From: Dickeya dianthicola NCPPB 453
Lineage (GTDB): Bacteria > Pseudomonadota > Gammaproteobacteria > Enterobacterales > Enterobacteriaceae
NCBI RefSeq assembly: GCF_000365305.1
Contig: NZ_CM001841.1
Location: 3,602,894 to 3,666,893 of the forward strand
Length of the DNA stretch: 64,000 nt
Reading direction: 5' to 3'
A program made the position numbers and the translations under genes. Below, piece after piece: positions 20,718-28,576 of this stretch. The notes beneath the pieces were generated by a model, which had not been told where the DNA came from, ran no database searches, and saw nothing but the letters and a program-made list of their open reading frames with translations. Within the stretch, counting starts at the first letter, position 1; each line of letters starts with the position of its first letter.

Positions 20718-22537
20718 TAGTACACATCTCTCTGATAACGCCGCTCAAGACGCAGCTCGCTTAAAAACTCATCCGCCTGTTCGGCGTCCATTCCGCCGTG
20801 TTCAGCCACCACGGCCAGCAGCGCCTGCTCTACATCCTTCGCCATGCGATTGGCGTCGCCGCAGACATAAATATGGGCGCCATCCTGAATCCAGCGCCAC
20901 ACCTCTGCGCCTTTTTCACGGATTTTGTCCTGTACGTAGACTTTGTGCGCCTGATCGCGCGACCAAGCCAGATCGACAGTCGTCAGCAGCCCGTCTCTAA
21001 CGTAGCGCTGCCACTCCACCTGATAGAGGAAATCTTCGGTAAAGTGCGGGTTGCCGAAGAACAGCCAGTTTTTGCCGCCGGCGCTTTCAGCTTCACGCTG
21101 CTGCATAAACGCCCGGAACGGCGCGATGCCGGTGCCCGGACCAATCATGATGACCGGCGTTTCAGGGTTGGCAGGCAGGCGGAAATTATCATTGTGTTCA
21201 ATGAACACGCGGACTTCGCCGCCCTCTTCCAGCCGGTCCGCCAGATAACCTGACGCGCCGCCGCTACGCGCACGGCCTTCATACTCATAACGCACGGCGC
21301 CGACGGTGACGTGTACTTCGCTGCCGACATCATCCTGCGACGAAGCGATGGAGTAGAGACGCGGCGTCAACGGACGCAGCAACCCGGTGAGCTGTTCCGG
21401 CGTCAATTCCACCGGCGCTTCGCGCACCATATCCACCAGCGGAGTGCGCTGTGCGTACTGCTGTAGCGCGGATTTATCGGCAACCAACCCCAGCAGCGCC
21501 TCGTTACGGGACAACGCCGCGTAGTTGGCGACAATCGGCGCGGTATTTTGCGTCAGTTCGAAATGGCGTTGCAGCGCCTCGGCCAACGGCTGGGCGTTGC
21601 CGTCCACGACAACGGATTCGTCGCCTTTCAACCACAACAGCCCCAGCAATTCCTGCACCAGCGCCGGGGAGTTCTCATACCAAACGCCCAGCGCATCACC
21701 CGGCTGATAATGCAGACCGGAGTCGCCCAAATCGATTTCGATGTGACGAACGTCTTTCTCCGAATTGCGGCCGGTGATTTTCTGGTTGGCCGACAGTGTA
21801 GCGGTATAAGGGGCACCCTTATGATACGGGCTGGTGGCGACGGCGTTGACCCGGCCGCTGGCTACGGTTTGCACCGCCACCGCCGTCTGGCTGGCAAAGC
21901 GCGCCTTCAACGTTTCCACAACCTGACGGCGCCACTGTTCCGCCAGCGGCTGGAATTCTACATCGGCATCGACGCGATCAAGCAGGCGCTCCGCGCCTAA
22001 CTCAGCCAGACGGCCGTCAAAATCCTTACCCGCCTTGCTGAAAAACTCGTACGAGGTATCGCCGAGGCCAAACACCGCAAACGCAGCCCCCGCCAGCGAC
22101 GGCGCTTTCTTCGAAAACAAGAACTTATACAACGCTACGGCTTCTTCCGGCGGCTCGCCCTCGCCCTGCGTCGAGGTGACGACCAGCAGCAGTTTTTCCT
22201 GTGCTACCTGCTTTAATTTGTAGTCGCCGGCGTTCACCAGCGTTACCGGCAGGCTGGCCGCCAGCAGATCGTCGCGCACCTGCTCCGCCACACGGCGGGC
22301 GTTGCCGGTCTGAGAAGCGGAAATCAGCGTAATAGCCGCCGGCGGCGCGTCAACCGCTGGCGCCGCCGTCATGGCCGGAGCGGCCACCACGCCGGGCTGT
22401 TGCTGAATCACGCCCCAGAAATAGCCGGACAACCAGGCCAGTTGCGTCGGCGAAAGATCGCCGGTCGCGGCCTGAAGACGCGAAAGTTGCTCCACGCTCA
22501 ACGGGAGCTGCGGAGTCGGAGAAGCCGGAGTTGTCAT
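20717..22537 (-). CDS. cysJ: Sulfite reductase flavoprotein alpha-component
   Basis: NADPH-dependent diflavin reductase feeding electrons to CysI. The N-terminal flavodoxin domain (about residues 70-210, with [13 protein letters not shown] and [12 protein letters not shown] for FMN) is followed by an FAD/NADPH ferredoxin-reductase module ([26 protein letters not shown]) and a C-terminal Tyr. The 606 residues are typical. It is the first gene of cysJIH. In E. coli cysJ is adjacent to divergent queD; here about 3.7 kb intervenes. Confidence 0.97.
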   Translation of the reverse strand: MTTPASPTPQLPLSVEQLSRLQAATGDLSPTQLAWLSGYFWGVIQQQPGVVAAPAMTAAPAVDAPPAAITLISASQTGNARRVAEQVRDDLLAASLPVTLVNAGDYKLKQVAQEKLLLVVTSTQGEGEPPEEAVALYKFLFSKKAPSLAGAAFAVFGLGDTSYEFFSKAGKDFDGRLAELGAERLLDRVDADVEFQPLAEQWRRQVVETLKARFASQTAVAVQTVASGRVNAVATSPYHKGAPYTATLSANQKITGRNSEKDVRHIEIDLGDSGLHYQPGDALGVWYENSPALVQELLGLLWLKGDESVVVDGNAQPLAEALQRHFELTQNTAPIVANYAALSRNEALLGLVADKSALQQYAQRTPLVDMVREAPVELTPEQLTGLLRPLTPRLYSIASSQDDVGSEVHVTVGAVRYEYEGRARSGGASGYLADRLEEGGEVRVFIEHNDNFRLPANPETPVIMIGPGTGIAPFRAFMQQREAESAGGKNWLFFGNPHFTEDFLYQVEWQRYVRDGLLTTVDLAWSRDQAHKVYVQDKIREKGAEVWRWIQDGAHIYVCGDANRMAKDVEQALLAVVAEHGGMDAEQADEFLSELRLERRYQRDVY

Positions 22538-22705
22538 TGTGGTGTCGGTATCCTTGTTCTGGCCACGGACGCTGATGCCGGGTTGCCGCTATAGCCAATT
22601 TCATGAAATAGAAAGCGAGATAGGATATAAGGTAACCATCCCTATCTGAACAATTAAAGACATGATGGAAATATTTAATAACCAAAACGACTAAATAATT
22701 TTTTT

Positions 22706-22733
22706 GATAACACTTATTGCTTTAAGTGTTATC
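22706..22733. promoter_or_regulatory. Perfect 11-bp palindrome upstream of cysJ
   Basis: GATAACACTTA (22706-22716) and TAAGTGTTATC (22723-22733) form a perfect inverted repeat with a 6-base gap, about 170 bases upstream of cysJ in its A/T-rich promoter region. It lacks a T-run on the proper side for either strand, so an operator or protein site is more likely than a terminator. The binding protein is unknown. Confidence 0.4.
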
Positions 22734-22787
22734 GATCACAATTTATTGCATTGATTATTTTGATGCTTCCGTTGCCACGCGGCCGTC

Positions 22788-23042
22788 ATACCCGAAATGC
22801 TTCGAATTGCAGGACAACCGGTTTGCGTGTTGAACAATTGCATGTTGAACAATTACGTGTTGAACAACGCAGTGCGTTGGCCCGCCAGGGCAAGGCCCGT
22901 TAAGAGCCTTGTCACGCGGCAAGAGAGAGACAAATTCGTTGGGAACGAATTTAACCCGCCAACGGCTGGCCTGCGGTGAGAGACAGGATGTCTCTCATTT
23001 CATCCCGATGAGCTTACTCAGGTCAGTGATTTGGGTGAGCGA
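22788..23042. repeat. Degenerate copy of an enterobacterial intergenic palindromic repeat
   Basis: The left end (22788-22813) matches the left end of the element at 50523-50649 at about four of five bases. A later block (23004-23042, CCCGATGAGCTTACTCAGGT onward) matches its centre. The parts are separated by extra sequence including a 15-bp tandem repeat, so this is a disrupted or composite copy. It marks the junction between cysJ and the AT-rich insertion. Confidence 0.6.
22828..22872. repeat. 15-bp tandem repeat, three units
   Basis: Three consecutive units each begin TGTTGAACAA (22828-22842, 22843-22857, 22858-22872); the first two differ mainly in the last three bases. It lies inside the degenerate palindromic element between cysJ and the exporter gene. 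Confidence 0.8.
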
Positions 23043-23087
23043 CAAATCGGCATACGCCGATTTGAACGCGGCTGGCATATGTCTGGT

Positions 23088-24308
23088 TCACGAGTCCGAT
23101 AACATCTCTTTCATTAGCATTTTTTGCTTTCTGAATGCAAGATAAAGAAAATAAAACCCAATCAACAATAAATACCCCCCAAGAATGAGGAGCGTTTCAC
23201 CGGCATTAAAGTAACGAGCCAGGGTATATGACACGGCAGAGCCAAGAGGGATAGCAGAGTAAATAATGACATAGGAGGCAGCAATCACGCTGGCTGTCTC
23301 AGCCTGCCGAAAATTGACCTGTCGCTCTGTATAAAAAACAATAAGATTAATTGAACTCAGCAACATCACAATACACCAGGCCAGGCATGGTATTATAACG
23401 TTACTCGTTAATGGCGTGATGATAAGACACAATGCACAAACGATCCCGGTGCTCGCTATTACATACCATTTATTAATTTCATGGGCATAAATCACGCGTC
23501 CCAACCGATTTCCTATCACCAGCCCCAATGCTGATGTGGCAAAGAAGAACCCGACATTAAGAACAGACAGATTAAAGCTGTCAATCAAATAAAAAGTCAG
23601 CACAGACTGAAATCCATGCAATGCAATATTCGACAGGAAAAATCTTTTCATCAGAAAGTTAACGAAGGGCGAGCTTTTTATTAATGAGAATCCCCTGGCG
23701 GTCCGGTTGATGAAACTGCCTTTAACTCTGGAGACGTCTTCACTAATCTTCATCACGCCAAGACTCATCATGGATATACCATACACTGCGGCTATAATCA
23801 GAAAGATGGCGCTATAACTGAAAGTACTCAAAAAAGCAGCCCCGATCAACGGTCCCATCGCCGGGAAAAGGCTGTCAAAGAAAGCAAGACGGCGACTCAT
23901 ATTCTCTATCGCTATTTTTTCTGACAACACATCTTTCATGACACTATGAATAAACGTCTGAAATAACGTCAGGATCGTCGATAATAAAAAAGTCATGATA
24001 AAAAATGCGGCAACATTAAATCCCTGCTTAAAGTAGAAAAAACCGAACACACAGAGTCCCCCGCCCATCACGTTTAATCCCAGTAAGCCGATTTTTTTCT
24101 TCAACTTACCGTCAATCAGGTTAATGATCGGAGGTGCGATAATGTTGGGTGTAAATAATAACCCATAGCTTACCGTCATCATCTGTAATGATTGGGTTTC
24201 GGCATACAACACGAGTGGGGCAATAAATTTAAATGCCCAGTTATTCATGGCATTCAGTACGTAAGTGACCAGGAAAAATGATGACTGCTCTGAGATTAAT
24301 TTAAACAT
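23088..24308 (-). CDS. MFS transporter, putative peptide exporter
   Basis: 406-residue polytopic protein with about 12 hydrophobic segments in two halves, matching the major facilitator superfamily; its substrate cannot be read from the sequence. Its ATG overlaps the 3' end of the HExxH gene by 13 bases, strongly suggesting translational coupling and a shared pathway. I infer export of the modified product of the small peptide gene upstream. Base composition is clearly more A/T-rich than cysJ or queD, suggesting horizontal acquisition. No peptidase domain is present, so any leader cleavage would need another enzyme. Confidence 0.75.
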   Translation of the reverse strand: MFKLISEQSSFFLVTYVLNAMNNWAFKFIAPLVLYAETQSLQMMTVSYGLLFTPNIIAPPIINLIDGKLKKKIGLLGLNVMGGGLCVFGFFYFKQGFNVAAFFIMTFLLSTILTLFQTFIHSVMKDVLSEKIAIENMSRRLAFFDSLFPAMGPLIGAAFLSTFSYSAIFLIIAAVYGISMMSLGVMKISEDVSRVKGSFINRTARGFSLIKSSPFVNFLMKRFFLSNIALHGFQSVLTFYLIDSFNLSVLNVGFFFATSALGLVIGNRLGRVIYAHEINKWYVIASTGIVCALCLIITPLTSNVIIPCLAWCIVMLLSSINLIVFYTERQVNFRQAETASVIAASYVIIYSAIPLGSAVSYTLARYFNAGETLLILGGYLLLIGFYFLYLAFRKQKMLMKEMLSDS

Positions 24309-25270
24309 TTATCGACCTGCGCCTTCATTTCATCGAAAATCTGACGCCCACGTAGGGTCAGGTCACCGTCTTGTTCAATCAATGTGTAGGTTTCGTTGTA
24401 TCGCTGCAAGGCCCGTTCAAGAAATAAGCCATTATGGATCTCATTGTCGTCTGAAGTCGCATTAACAGCCTGGCTGAAGTAAGAAACAATATTGCCGAGG
24501 ACATAATTAGCATGATATATGCCTGACATGGGGCGTTTGTCTTTGCGAAACGGTGCCGCATACAGATTAATAACAGGGTTATTCACCAACTGATCCTTGG
24601 TCTGTTCGAGAAAAAGTCGTGTATGTGATGCTTCATGCACCAGATCCTCAATATACTGCCCCACGGGGCTAAACTCTTCCTTTGTGTTTGGCGAAATAAT
24701 AATGCAACCCAATGTTTTCAAAGTCGAACCAGATTTTATTCCACCACGTTCGGTCTGACCGACCAGGACAATCTGTTTGATAAGAGACGTGACAAAATCA
24801 TAATAGGTTGGAGAAACACGCCTCATGATCATAAAGGCATTTTCTATCCGTTCTAACTCCTGTTCGGTATCACCAGAGAAGGGGCCAAACGCATAAACCC
24901 CATCATCATTCACATCATTATCCGGCTTGTCATAGATGTTCTTGAGCATTGTTGTAATATCACCATCAATATTCCGGGAGGTGATCACCATAACCTTTGG
25001 GCGAGAAGAGTCAGGGCCGTCACGCAGGGTGGTATATGTACTTAAGTTTCCCAGCGCAGACCGCAAATAGGTTTCTGCATTACTACCGTCGCCTTCTTTA
25101 ATCGCATCTACGCAGAGAAAATAATTGGCGAACACTTTCCAGTTATAGTTGACGGCCACATGCTTATCGACAGGAATATTAAAGTGATCAGCAATATATT
25201 TTAGGGAAGCAAGTACTTCTTCATTAAGAAAATACTTGTTGGTTTCGATAATATCGCGCATTTGTAACAT
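24296..25270 (-). CDS. HExxH-motif protein, putative alpha-ketoglutarate-dependent peptide beta-hydroxylase
   Basis: 324-residue soluble protein, with no signal peptide or membrane segment. It carries a metal-binding HEASH motif at residues 212-216 (EDLVHEASHTRLF). About 35 residues later comes RPMSGIYHANYVL, with His253 as a likely third ligand. This combination resembles the mod_HExxH family found in peptide-modification (RiPP) clusters, some members of which are alpha-ketoglutarate-dependent peptide beta-hydroxylases. The start ATG at 25270 has a strong AGGAAGAGG ribosome site. The gene follows a 27-codon peptide gene and a 12-bp hairpin and overlaps the exporter. Family placement is by motif recall, not a search; a metalloprotease is the main alternative. 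Confidence 0.72.
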   Translation of the reverse strand: MLQMRDIIETNKYFLNEEVLASLKYIADHFNIPVDKHVAVNYNWKVFANYFLCVDAIKEGDGSNAETYLRSALGNLSTYTTLRDGPDSSRPKVMVITSRNIDGDITTMLKNIYDKPDNDVNDDGVYAFGPFSGDTEQELERIENAFMIMRRVSPTYYDFVTSLIKQIVLVGQTERGGIKSGSTLKTLGCIIISPNTKEEFSPVGQYIEDLVHEASHTRLFLEQTKDQLVNNPVINLYAAPFRKDKRPMSGIYHANYVLGNIVSYFSQAVNATSDDNEIHNGLFLERALQRYNETYTLIEQDGDLTLRGRQIFDEMKAQVDKCLN

Positions 25271-25294
25271 GGCGCCCTCTTCCTAATGGTATTA

Positions 25295-25324
25295 AAGTGC
25301 TCAAACGGTAAGGTTTGAGCACTT
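25295..25324 (-). terminator. 12-bp stem-loop between the peptide gene and the HExxH gene
   Basis: AAGTGCTCAAAC and GTTTGAGCACTT form a perfect 12-bp stem with a 6-base loop, in the 81-base gap between the peptide stop and the HExxH start. On the minus strand only a weak TTTAAT follows, so partial termination or RNA stabilisation is plausible. This would let the peptide be made in excess over the enzyme. Confidence 0.55.
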
Positions 25325-25343
25325 AAAAAACATAGACTTCTTC

Positions 25344-25376
25344 AGTGGTTATTACTTCACGTTAATAATAACCACT
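25344..25376 (-). promoter_or_regulatory. 11-bp stem-loop covering the stop codon of the peptide gene
   Basis: AGTGGTTATTA (25344-25354) and TAATAACCACT (25366-25376) form a perfect inverted repeat with an 11-base loop. The TAA stop (25354-25352) lies at the end of one arm, and codons for the last residues lie in the stem and loop. A ribosome at the stop would melt this hairpin, which suggests coupling of translation to downstream expression. Confidence 0.5.
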
Positions 25377-25435
25377 GCCGTATACAGATGGCCTTTAGGC
25401 GAGAACAGTTTTGACAAATTTATCGTATTCATCAT
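25352..25435 (-). CDS. 27-residue peptide, candidate RiPP precursor
   Basis: Unannotated-size gene encoding MMNTINLSKL at the N terminus and GHLYTAVVIINVK at the C terminus (an alternative start at the second Met gives 26 residues). A good ribosome site (TGAGGTTTA) lies just upstream. It is the first gene of an apparent peptide-HExxH enzyme-exporter operon, and the hairpins after it fit a precursor made in excess. A charged N-terminal half and a hydrophobic, beta-branched C-terminal half could be leader and core, but cleavage and modified residues are unknown. The peptide is too short for homology to prove anything; the case rests on ribosome site, position and operon logic. Confidence 0.55.
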   Translation of the reverse strand: MMNTINLSKLFSPKGHLYTAVVIINVK

Positions 25436-26211
25436 TAAACCTCAGTAATTATTCGGATTTAGACAAATTACACACTTATCTACAATGATTTACACCATTC
25501 ACAGAAATGCAGAAATGGTTTATATCTAAAATCATGGCAATTAATAATTAGCAGAATAACGACTATACCGTAAAATATATTCCCCTTATGGAACTAATGG
25601 GAGATTTAATTACTCAACAAATAGAGTAATTTAATGATGAAAGTGCGATAAAATTATTGTTCAGGTTTACCGGCAACACATTTTTTATGTATCAGATAGT
25701 ATGAAAATATGTAAAGTGTGTTTAACTATGATAAAATTGCGTTCACATCTCAAAAAACATCCATGTATTTCCAAAAACAACTTACTACCACATTATTATG
25801 GTTTAACGTTAATTTTTATTACGAGACACCACTACACCATAATTTCATAATATTTCGTATGGTTGAGAAATTATAAAAAAAATTGAAAGATGACGAATTT
25901 CCATGACGAAATGGTGGAGCGGTACGACAGGGTGAAACATCTTCAGCATTCACTGTGGCACCGGGATCCAGGCTGGAAACAGCGATCACTACCCCCGCGA
26001 GACACGGTTTCTAAGCGAAGGGTGGCAGGTTCAACAGATTTCCGTCCGTCGTGCGTTGGCTAATCCCTCAGATGGGAGTAAAGATGCAACAACCGGGCGT
26101 AATGGCGCGCTAATACTGGCTGAAAGGACAGTCTGGTTATCAGGGTACGTGCTTCATACCGCACTTTCCGGTAGTATGCGACGGTTTTTTGAATGACACG
26201 AGAGCCTCAGC
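25436..26211. other. AT-rich intergenic region upstream of the peptide operon and queD
   Basis: About 775 bases. The part 25440-25890 is strongly A/T-rich and probably carries the leftward promoter of the peptide operon; an 8-bp inverted repeat (AATTACTC 25608-25615, GAGTAATT 25624-25631) is a possible operator. From about 25890 the composition returns toward normal, marking the right edge of the insertion before queD. Small open frames at 25701-25850 and 25890-26063 lack convincing ribosome sites. No integrase, transposase or riboswitch was recognised. Confidence 0.55.
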
Positions 26212-26580
26212 ATGCCAACCACACTGTTTAAAGATTTCCAGTTCGAAGCCGCGCACCGGCTTCCTCATGTGCCGAACGGCCATAAATGCGGCCGCCTGCA
26301 TGGGCATTCGTTCATGGTGCGTCTGGAAGTTACCGGTGAGGTCGATCCTTATACCGGTTGGGTGATGGATTTCGCCGAGTTGAAAGCCGCGTTCAAACCC
26401 ACCTGGGAACGGCTCGATCACCATTATCTGAACGACATTCCGGGGCTGGAAAATCCCACCAGCGAAGTGATGGCGCGTTGGATCTGGCAGCAACTCAAAC
26501 CGACACTGCCGTTATTGAGCGCGGTGACCGTCAAGGAAACCTGCACCGCCGGTTGCATCTACCGCGGCGAGGACGACTAA
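26212..26580 (+). CDS. queD: 6-carboxy-5,6,7,8-tetrahydropterin synthase
   Basis: Second step of queuosine/preQ0 synthesis, turning dihydroneopterin triphosphate into carboxytetrahydropterin. The 122 residues show the zinc ligands His15, His30 and His32 ([10 protein letters not shown] and CGRLHGHSF) and the catalytic Cys26 ([10 protein letters not shown]), as in E. coli QueD. It is convergent with queE, the next enzyme of the pathway. Confidence 0.96.
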   Translation: MPTTLFKDFQFEAAHRLPHVPNGHKCGRLHGHSFMVRLEVTGEVDPYTGWVMDFAELKAAFKPTWERLDHHYLNDIPGLENPTSEVMARWIWQQLKPTLPLLSAVTVKETCTAGCIYRGEDD

Positions 26581-26621
26581 GGACTCAGCCTGCGGCCGGC
26601 GCGGCTATCAGATAAACGCGC

Positions 26622-26671
26622 ACGTCAGGCAATCTCACACGTCAGGCAATAAATCGCGCCCGTCAGGCAAT
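26622..26671. repeat. Triplicated CGTCAGGCAAT motif at the queE 3' end
   Basis: The 11-mer CGTCAGGCAAT occurs at 26623-26633, 26640-26650 and 26661-26671. The last copy contains the queE stop codon (TGA on the minus strand at 26665-26663) and its last codons, so the gene end has been copied twice downstream. Confidence 0.8.
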
Positions 26672-27334
26672 ATTGAGGTATTTGTGAGTCTGCATCGATA
26701 AGCGCCAGTTGCGGGCGATGCAGGTTTCAATACACAGCCGGGTGGCGTCGTCCTTCTGGCTGACAGGCTGCAACGCCACGACCCGCGCTTTGTCGTCGTC
26801 CAACCGCGCCAGCAACGCATCCAGCGCCGCAATATCCCGCTCGCGCGCCACCGGATGCTTGATTTCATCCGCCCGCTGCAACGCCTGATCCAACACCGCC
26901 AGCCCGCCGCGCATATTCACTTTGGGAGAAACCGTCACCCAACAAGCGGGCGAACAGCGCACTTCATGGGTGCCGCTGGTTTCAATCTGGGTGCTGAACC
27001 CTTGTTGTTCCAGCGCCTGCGTCAGCGGAATCAAGTCGTGGAGACAAGGTTCGCCGCCGGTAATCACCACGTGTCTGGCGCTGTATCCCTGCAACGCCAT
27101 CCGCTGTATCAGATCCTCAGCGCTGGAACCGCTCCAGGCATCGCTTTCCCCGCTTTTAACCACCACCTCCGCCAGCGAAATCTGCCGCTCCGGCCGTTTT
27201 TCCCAGGTGTGTTTAGTATCGCACCAGCTACACCCCACCGGGCACCCTTGCAGACGGATAAACACCGCCGGGACGCCGGTGAAAAAACCTTCGCCCTGCA
27301 GGGTCTGGAACATTTCGTTAATCGGGTAAAGCAT
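26663..27334 (-). CDS. queE: 7-carboxy-7-deazaguanine synthase
   Basis: Radical SAM enzyme that rearranges carboxytetrahydropterin to 7-carboxy-7-deazaguanine in queuosine synthesis. The iron-sulfur cluster motif is CPVGCSWC (Cys31, Cys35, Cys38), a CxxxCxxC form, followed by DTKHTW, and the SAM-binding GGEP motif lies in VVITGGEPCLHD. The 223 residues match the enterobacterial family. Its stop codon lies within a short tandem repeat. Confidence 0.95.
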   Translation of the reverse strand: MLYPINEMFQTLQGEGFFTGVPAVFIRLQGCPVGCSWCDTKHTWEKRPERQISLAEVVVKSGESDAWSGSSAEDLIQRMALQGYSARHVVITGGEPCLHDLIPLTQALEQQGFSTQIETSGTHEVRCSPACWVTVSPKVNMRGGLAVLDQALQRADEIKHPVARERDIAALDALLARLDDDKARVVALQPVSQKDDATRLCIETCIARNWRLSMQTHKYLNIA

Positions 27335-27529
27335 CGTGTTTCATTATTCCTTCTGGCTAAACCACCATTATCGCCGATAGCGGATGCCATGCCAAACCGC
27401 CGGGTGCGATAGCGAAAAAGAGAACGAAAAAGAACCGCAGCGAATATTTGTGCCTGTGCAATTCCCGGTTAATAATCAACAGGCAACGCATGATACGGTC
27501 ATATCTCTATTCAGATAAGGAAATGTAAG

Positions 27530-28504
27530 ATGACGTTATTGAAGCCCCTTGCTGTTTTCTGTTTGTCATTATCTCTGGTTCCGGCATTCGCCAATGCTGA
27601 AGCGGTCGCGCAGGTTAAAACTCAGCCCGGTTATTACCGCATTATGGTCGGGCAGTATGAAATTACCGCGCTGTCCGACGGCACCAACACCATGCCGATG
27701 GACAAACTGCTCATCCGTACGCCACGGGAGAAAATCGTCAGCCTGCTGGAAGCCAGCTACCTGAAACCGCAGGTGGAAACCTCCATCAATGCGTTTCTGA
27801 TCAACACCGGTAAAAACCTGGTTCTGGTTGATAGCGGCACCGGCGCGCTGGGCGGAAAAACCACCGGCAAAACGCTGGCCAACCTGAAAGCGGCCGGGTA
27901 CAAACCGGAGCAGGTCGATACCGTACTGGTGACCCACCTGCACGCCGACCACTTCGGCGGGCTGGTCAGCGACGGCAAGCTGGTGTATCCCAACGCCACC
28001 ATTTACGTGAATCAGAAAGACACCGATTTCTGGCTGAGCCCGGATAATCTGAAAACCGCGCCGCAGGACAAAAAAGCCGGATTTGAGCGCGTACAGGAAG
28101 TGTTCCGCCACATCCGCGAAGCCGGCAAACTCAAGACCTTCACCGATCATCAGTCTCTTCCAGCTAGTATTACCGCGGTGCCTACGCCAGGCCATACCCC
28201 CGGCCATACCTCTTTTCTGGTAAACAGCGATGGTCAGAAAATCCTGCTGTGGGGTGACATCGTACACGCCGAAGCGGTGCAAATGCCGTTGCCGGACACC
28301 GCCATCACGTTTGACTCCGATAGCGAGCTGGCGGTTCGTACCCGCGATGCGCTGCTGAAAGAGACGGTGAAGCAGGGTTACTGGGTGGCGGGCGGGCATC
28401 TGCCGTTCCCCGGCATCGGTCATGTAGCGGTACAGCACGACGCCAGCGGCAAAACCAACGGTTACCGCTGGTTGCCGGTCAATTACAGCCTGTCGGGGTT
28501 GTAA
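27530..28504 (+). CDS. Secreted metallo-beta-lactamase-fold hydrolase
   Basis: 324-residue precursor with a cleavable signal peptide (about residues 1-23, ending AFANA), so a periplasmic enzyme is expected. The hallmark zinc motif HLHADH is at residues 136-141, with further ligands in PTPGHTPGHT (about 215-224), the aspartate of LLWGDIVHAE, and GGHLPFPGIGH near the C terminus. The overall layout resembles exported MBL hydrolases that include lactonase-like enzymes. The substrate is unknown; a quorum-quenching lactonase is possible but not shown. It stands alone between queE and rhiN. Confidence 0.82.
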   Translation: MTLLKPLAVFCLSLSLVPAFANAEAVAQVKTQPGYYRIMVGQYEITALSDGTNTMPMDKLLIRTPREKIVSLLEASYLKPQVETSINAFLINTGKNLVLVDSGTGALGGKTTGKTLANLKAAGYKPEQVDTVLVTHLHADHFGGLVSDGKLVYPNATIYVNQKDTDFWLSPDNLKTAPQDKKAGFERVQEVFRHIREAGKLKTFTDHQSLPASITAVPTPGHTPGHTSFLVNSDGQKILLWGDIVHAEAVQMPLPDTAITFDSDSELAVRTRDALLKETVKQGYWVAGGHLPFPGIGHVAVQHDASGKTNGYRWLPVNYSLSGL

Positions 28505-28521
28505 GTTATAACCCGCCACAG

Positions 28522-28550
28522 AAAAAACGGGCCTCCGCTGGAAGCCCGTT
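28522..28550 (-). terminator. Rho-independent terminator after rhiN
   Basis: On the minus strand AACGGGC and GCCCGTT flank an inner TCC/GGA pairing, followed directly by TTTTTT, 27 bases beyond the rhiN stop. The polarity fits termination of the leftward rhiT-rhiN transcript. Confidence 0.75.
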
Positions 28551-28576
28551 CCCCCCTCCTCTCCCTTCAAGACGCT

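Noticed and set aside
22706-22733. Terminator reading of the palindrome upstream of cysJ
   Set aside because: The T-run lies 5' of the hairpin on the plus strand, so neither orientation gives hairpin followed by T. It is kept only as a possible operator.
22726-22742. CRP site (TGTTATCGATCACA) upstream of cysJ
   Set aside because: Only one half-site matches, and the spacing is 4 rather than 6 bases.
25701-25850. A 49-codon frame on the plus strand with two Cys and several His, vaguely zinc-finger-like
   Set aside because: No ribosome site, wrong strand relative to the peptide operon, and spacing that does not fit a C2H2 finger.
25890-26063. A 57-codon frame on the plus strand upstream of queD
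   Set aside because: Weak ribosome site and no recognisable motif. It may be leftover sequence at the edge of the insertion.
25900-26211. Possible riboswitch (preQ1, cobalamin or Moco type) upstream of queD
   Set aside because: Some G/C-rich stem-like segments exist, but no conserved box of any of these classes could be matched, and enterobacterial queD is not known to use one.
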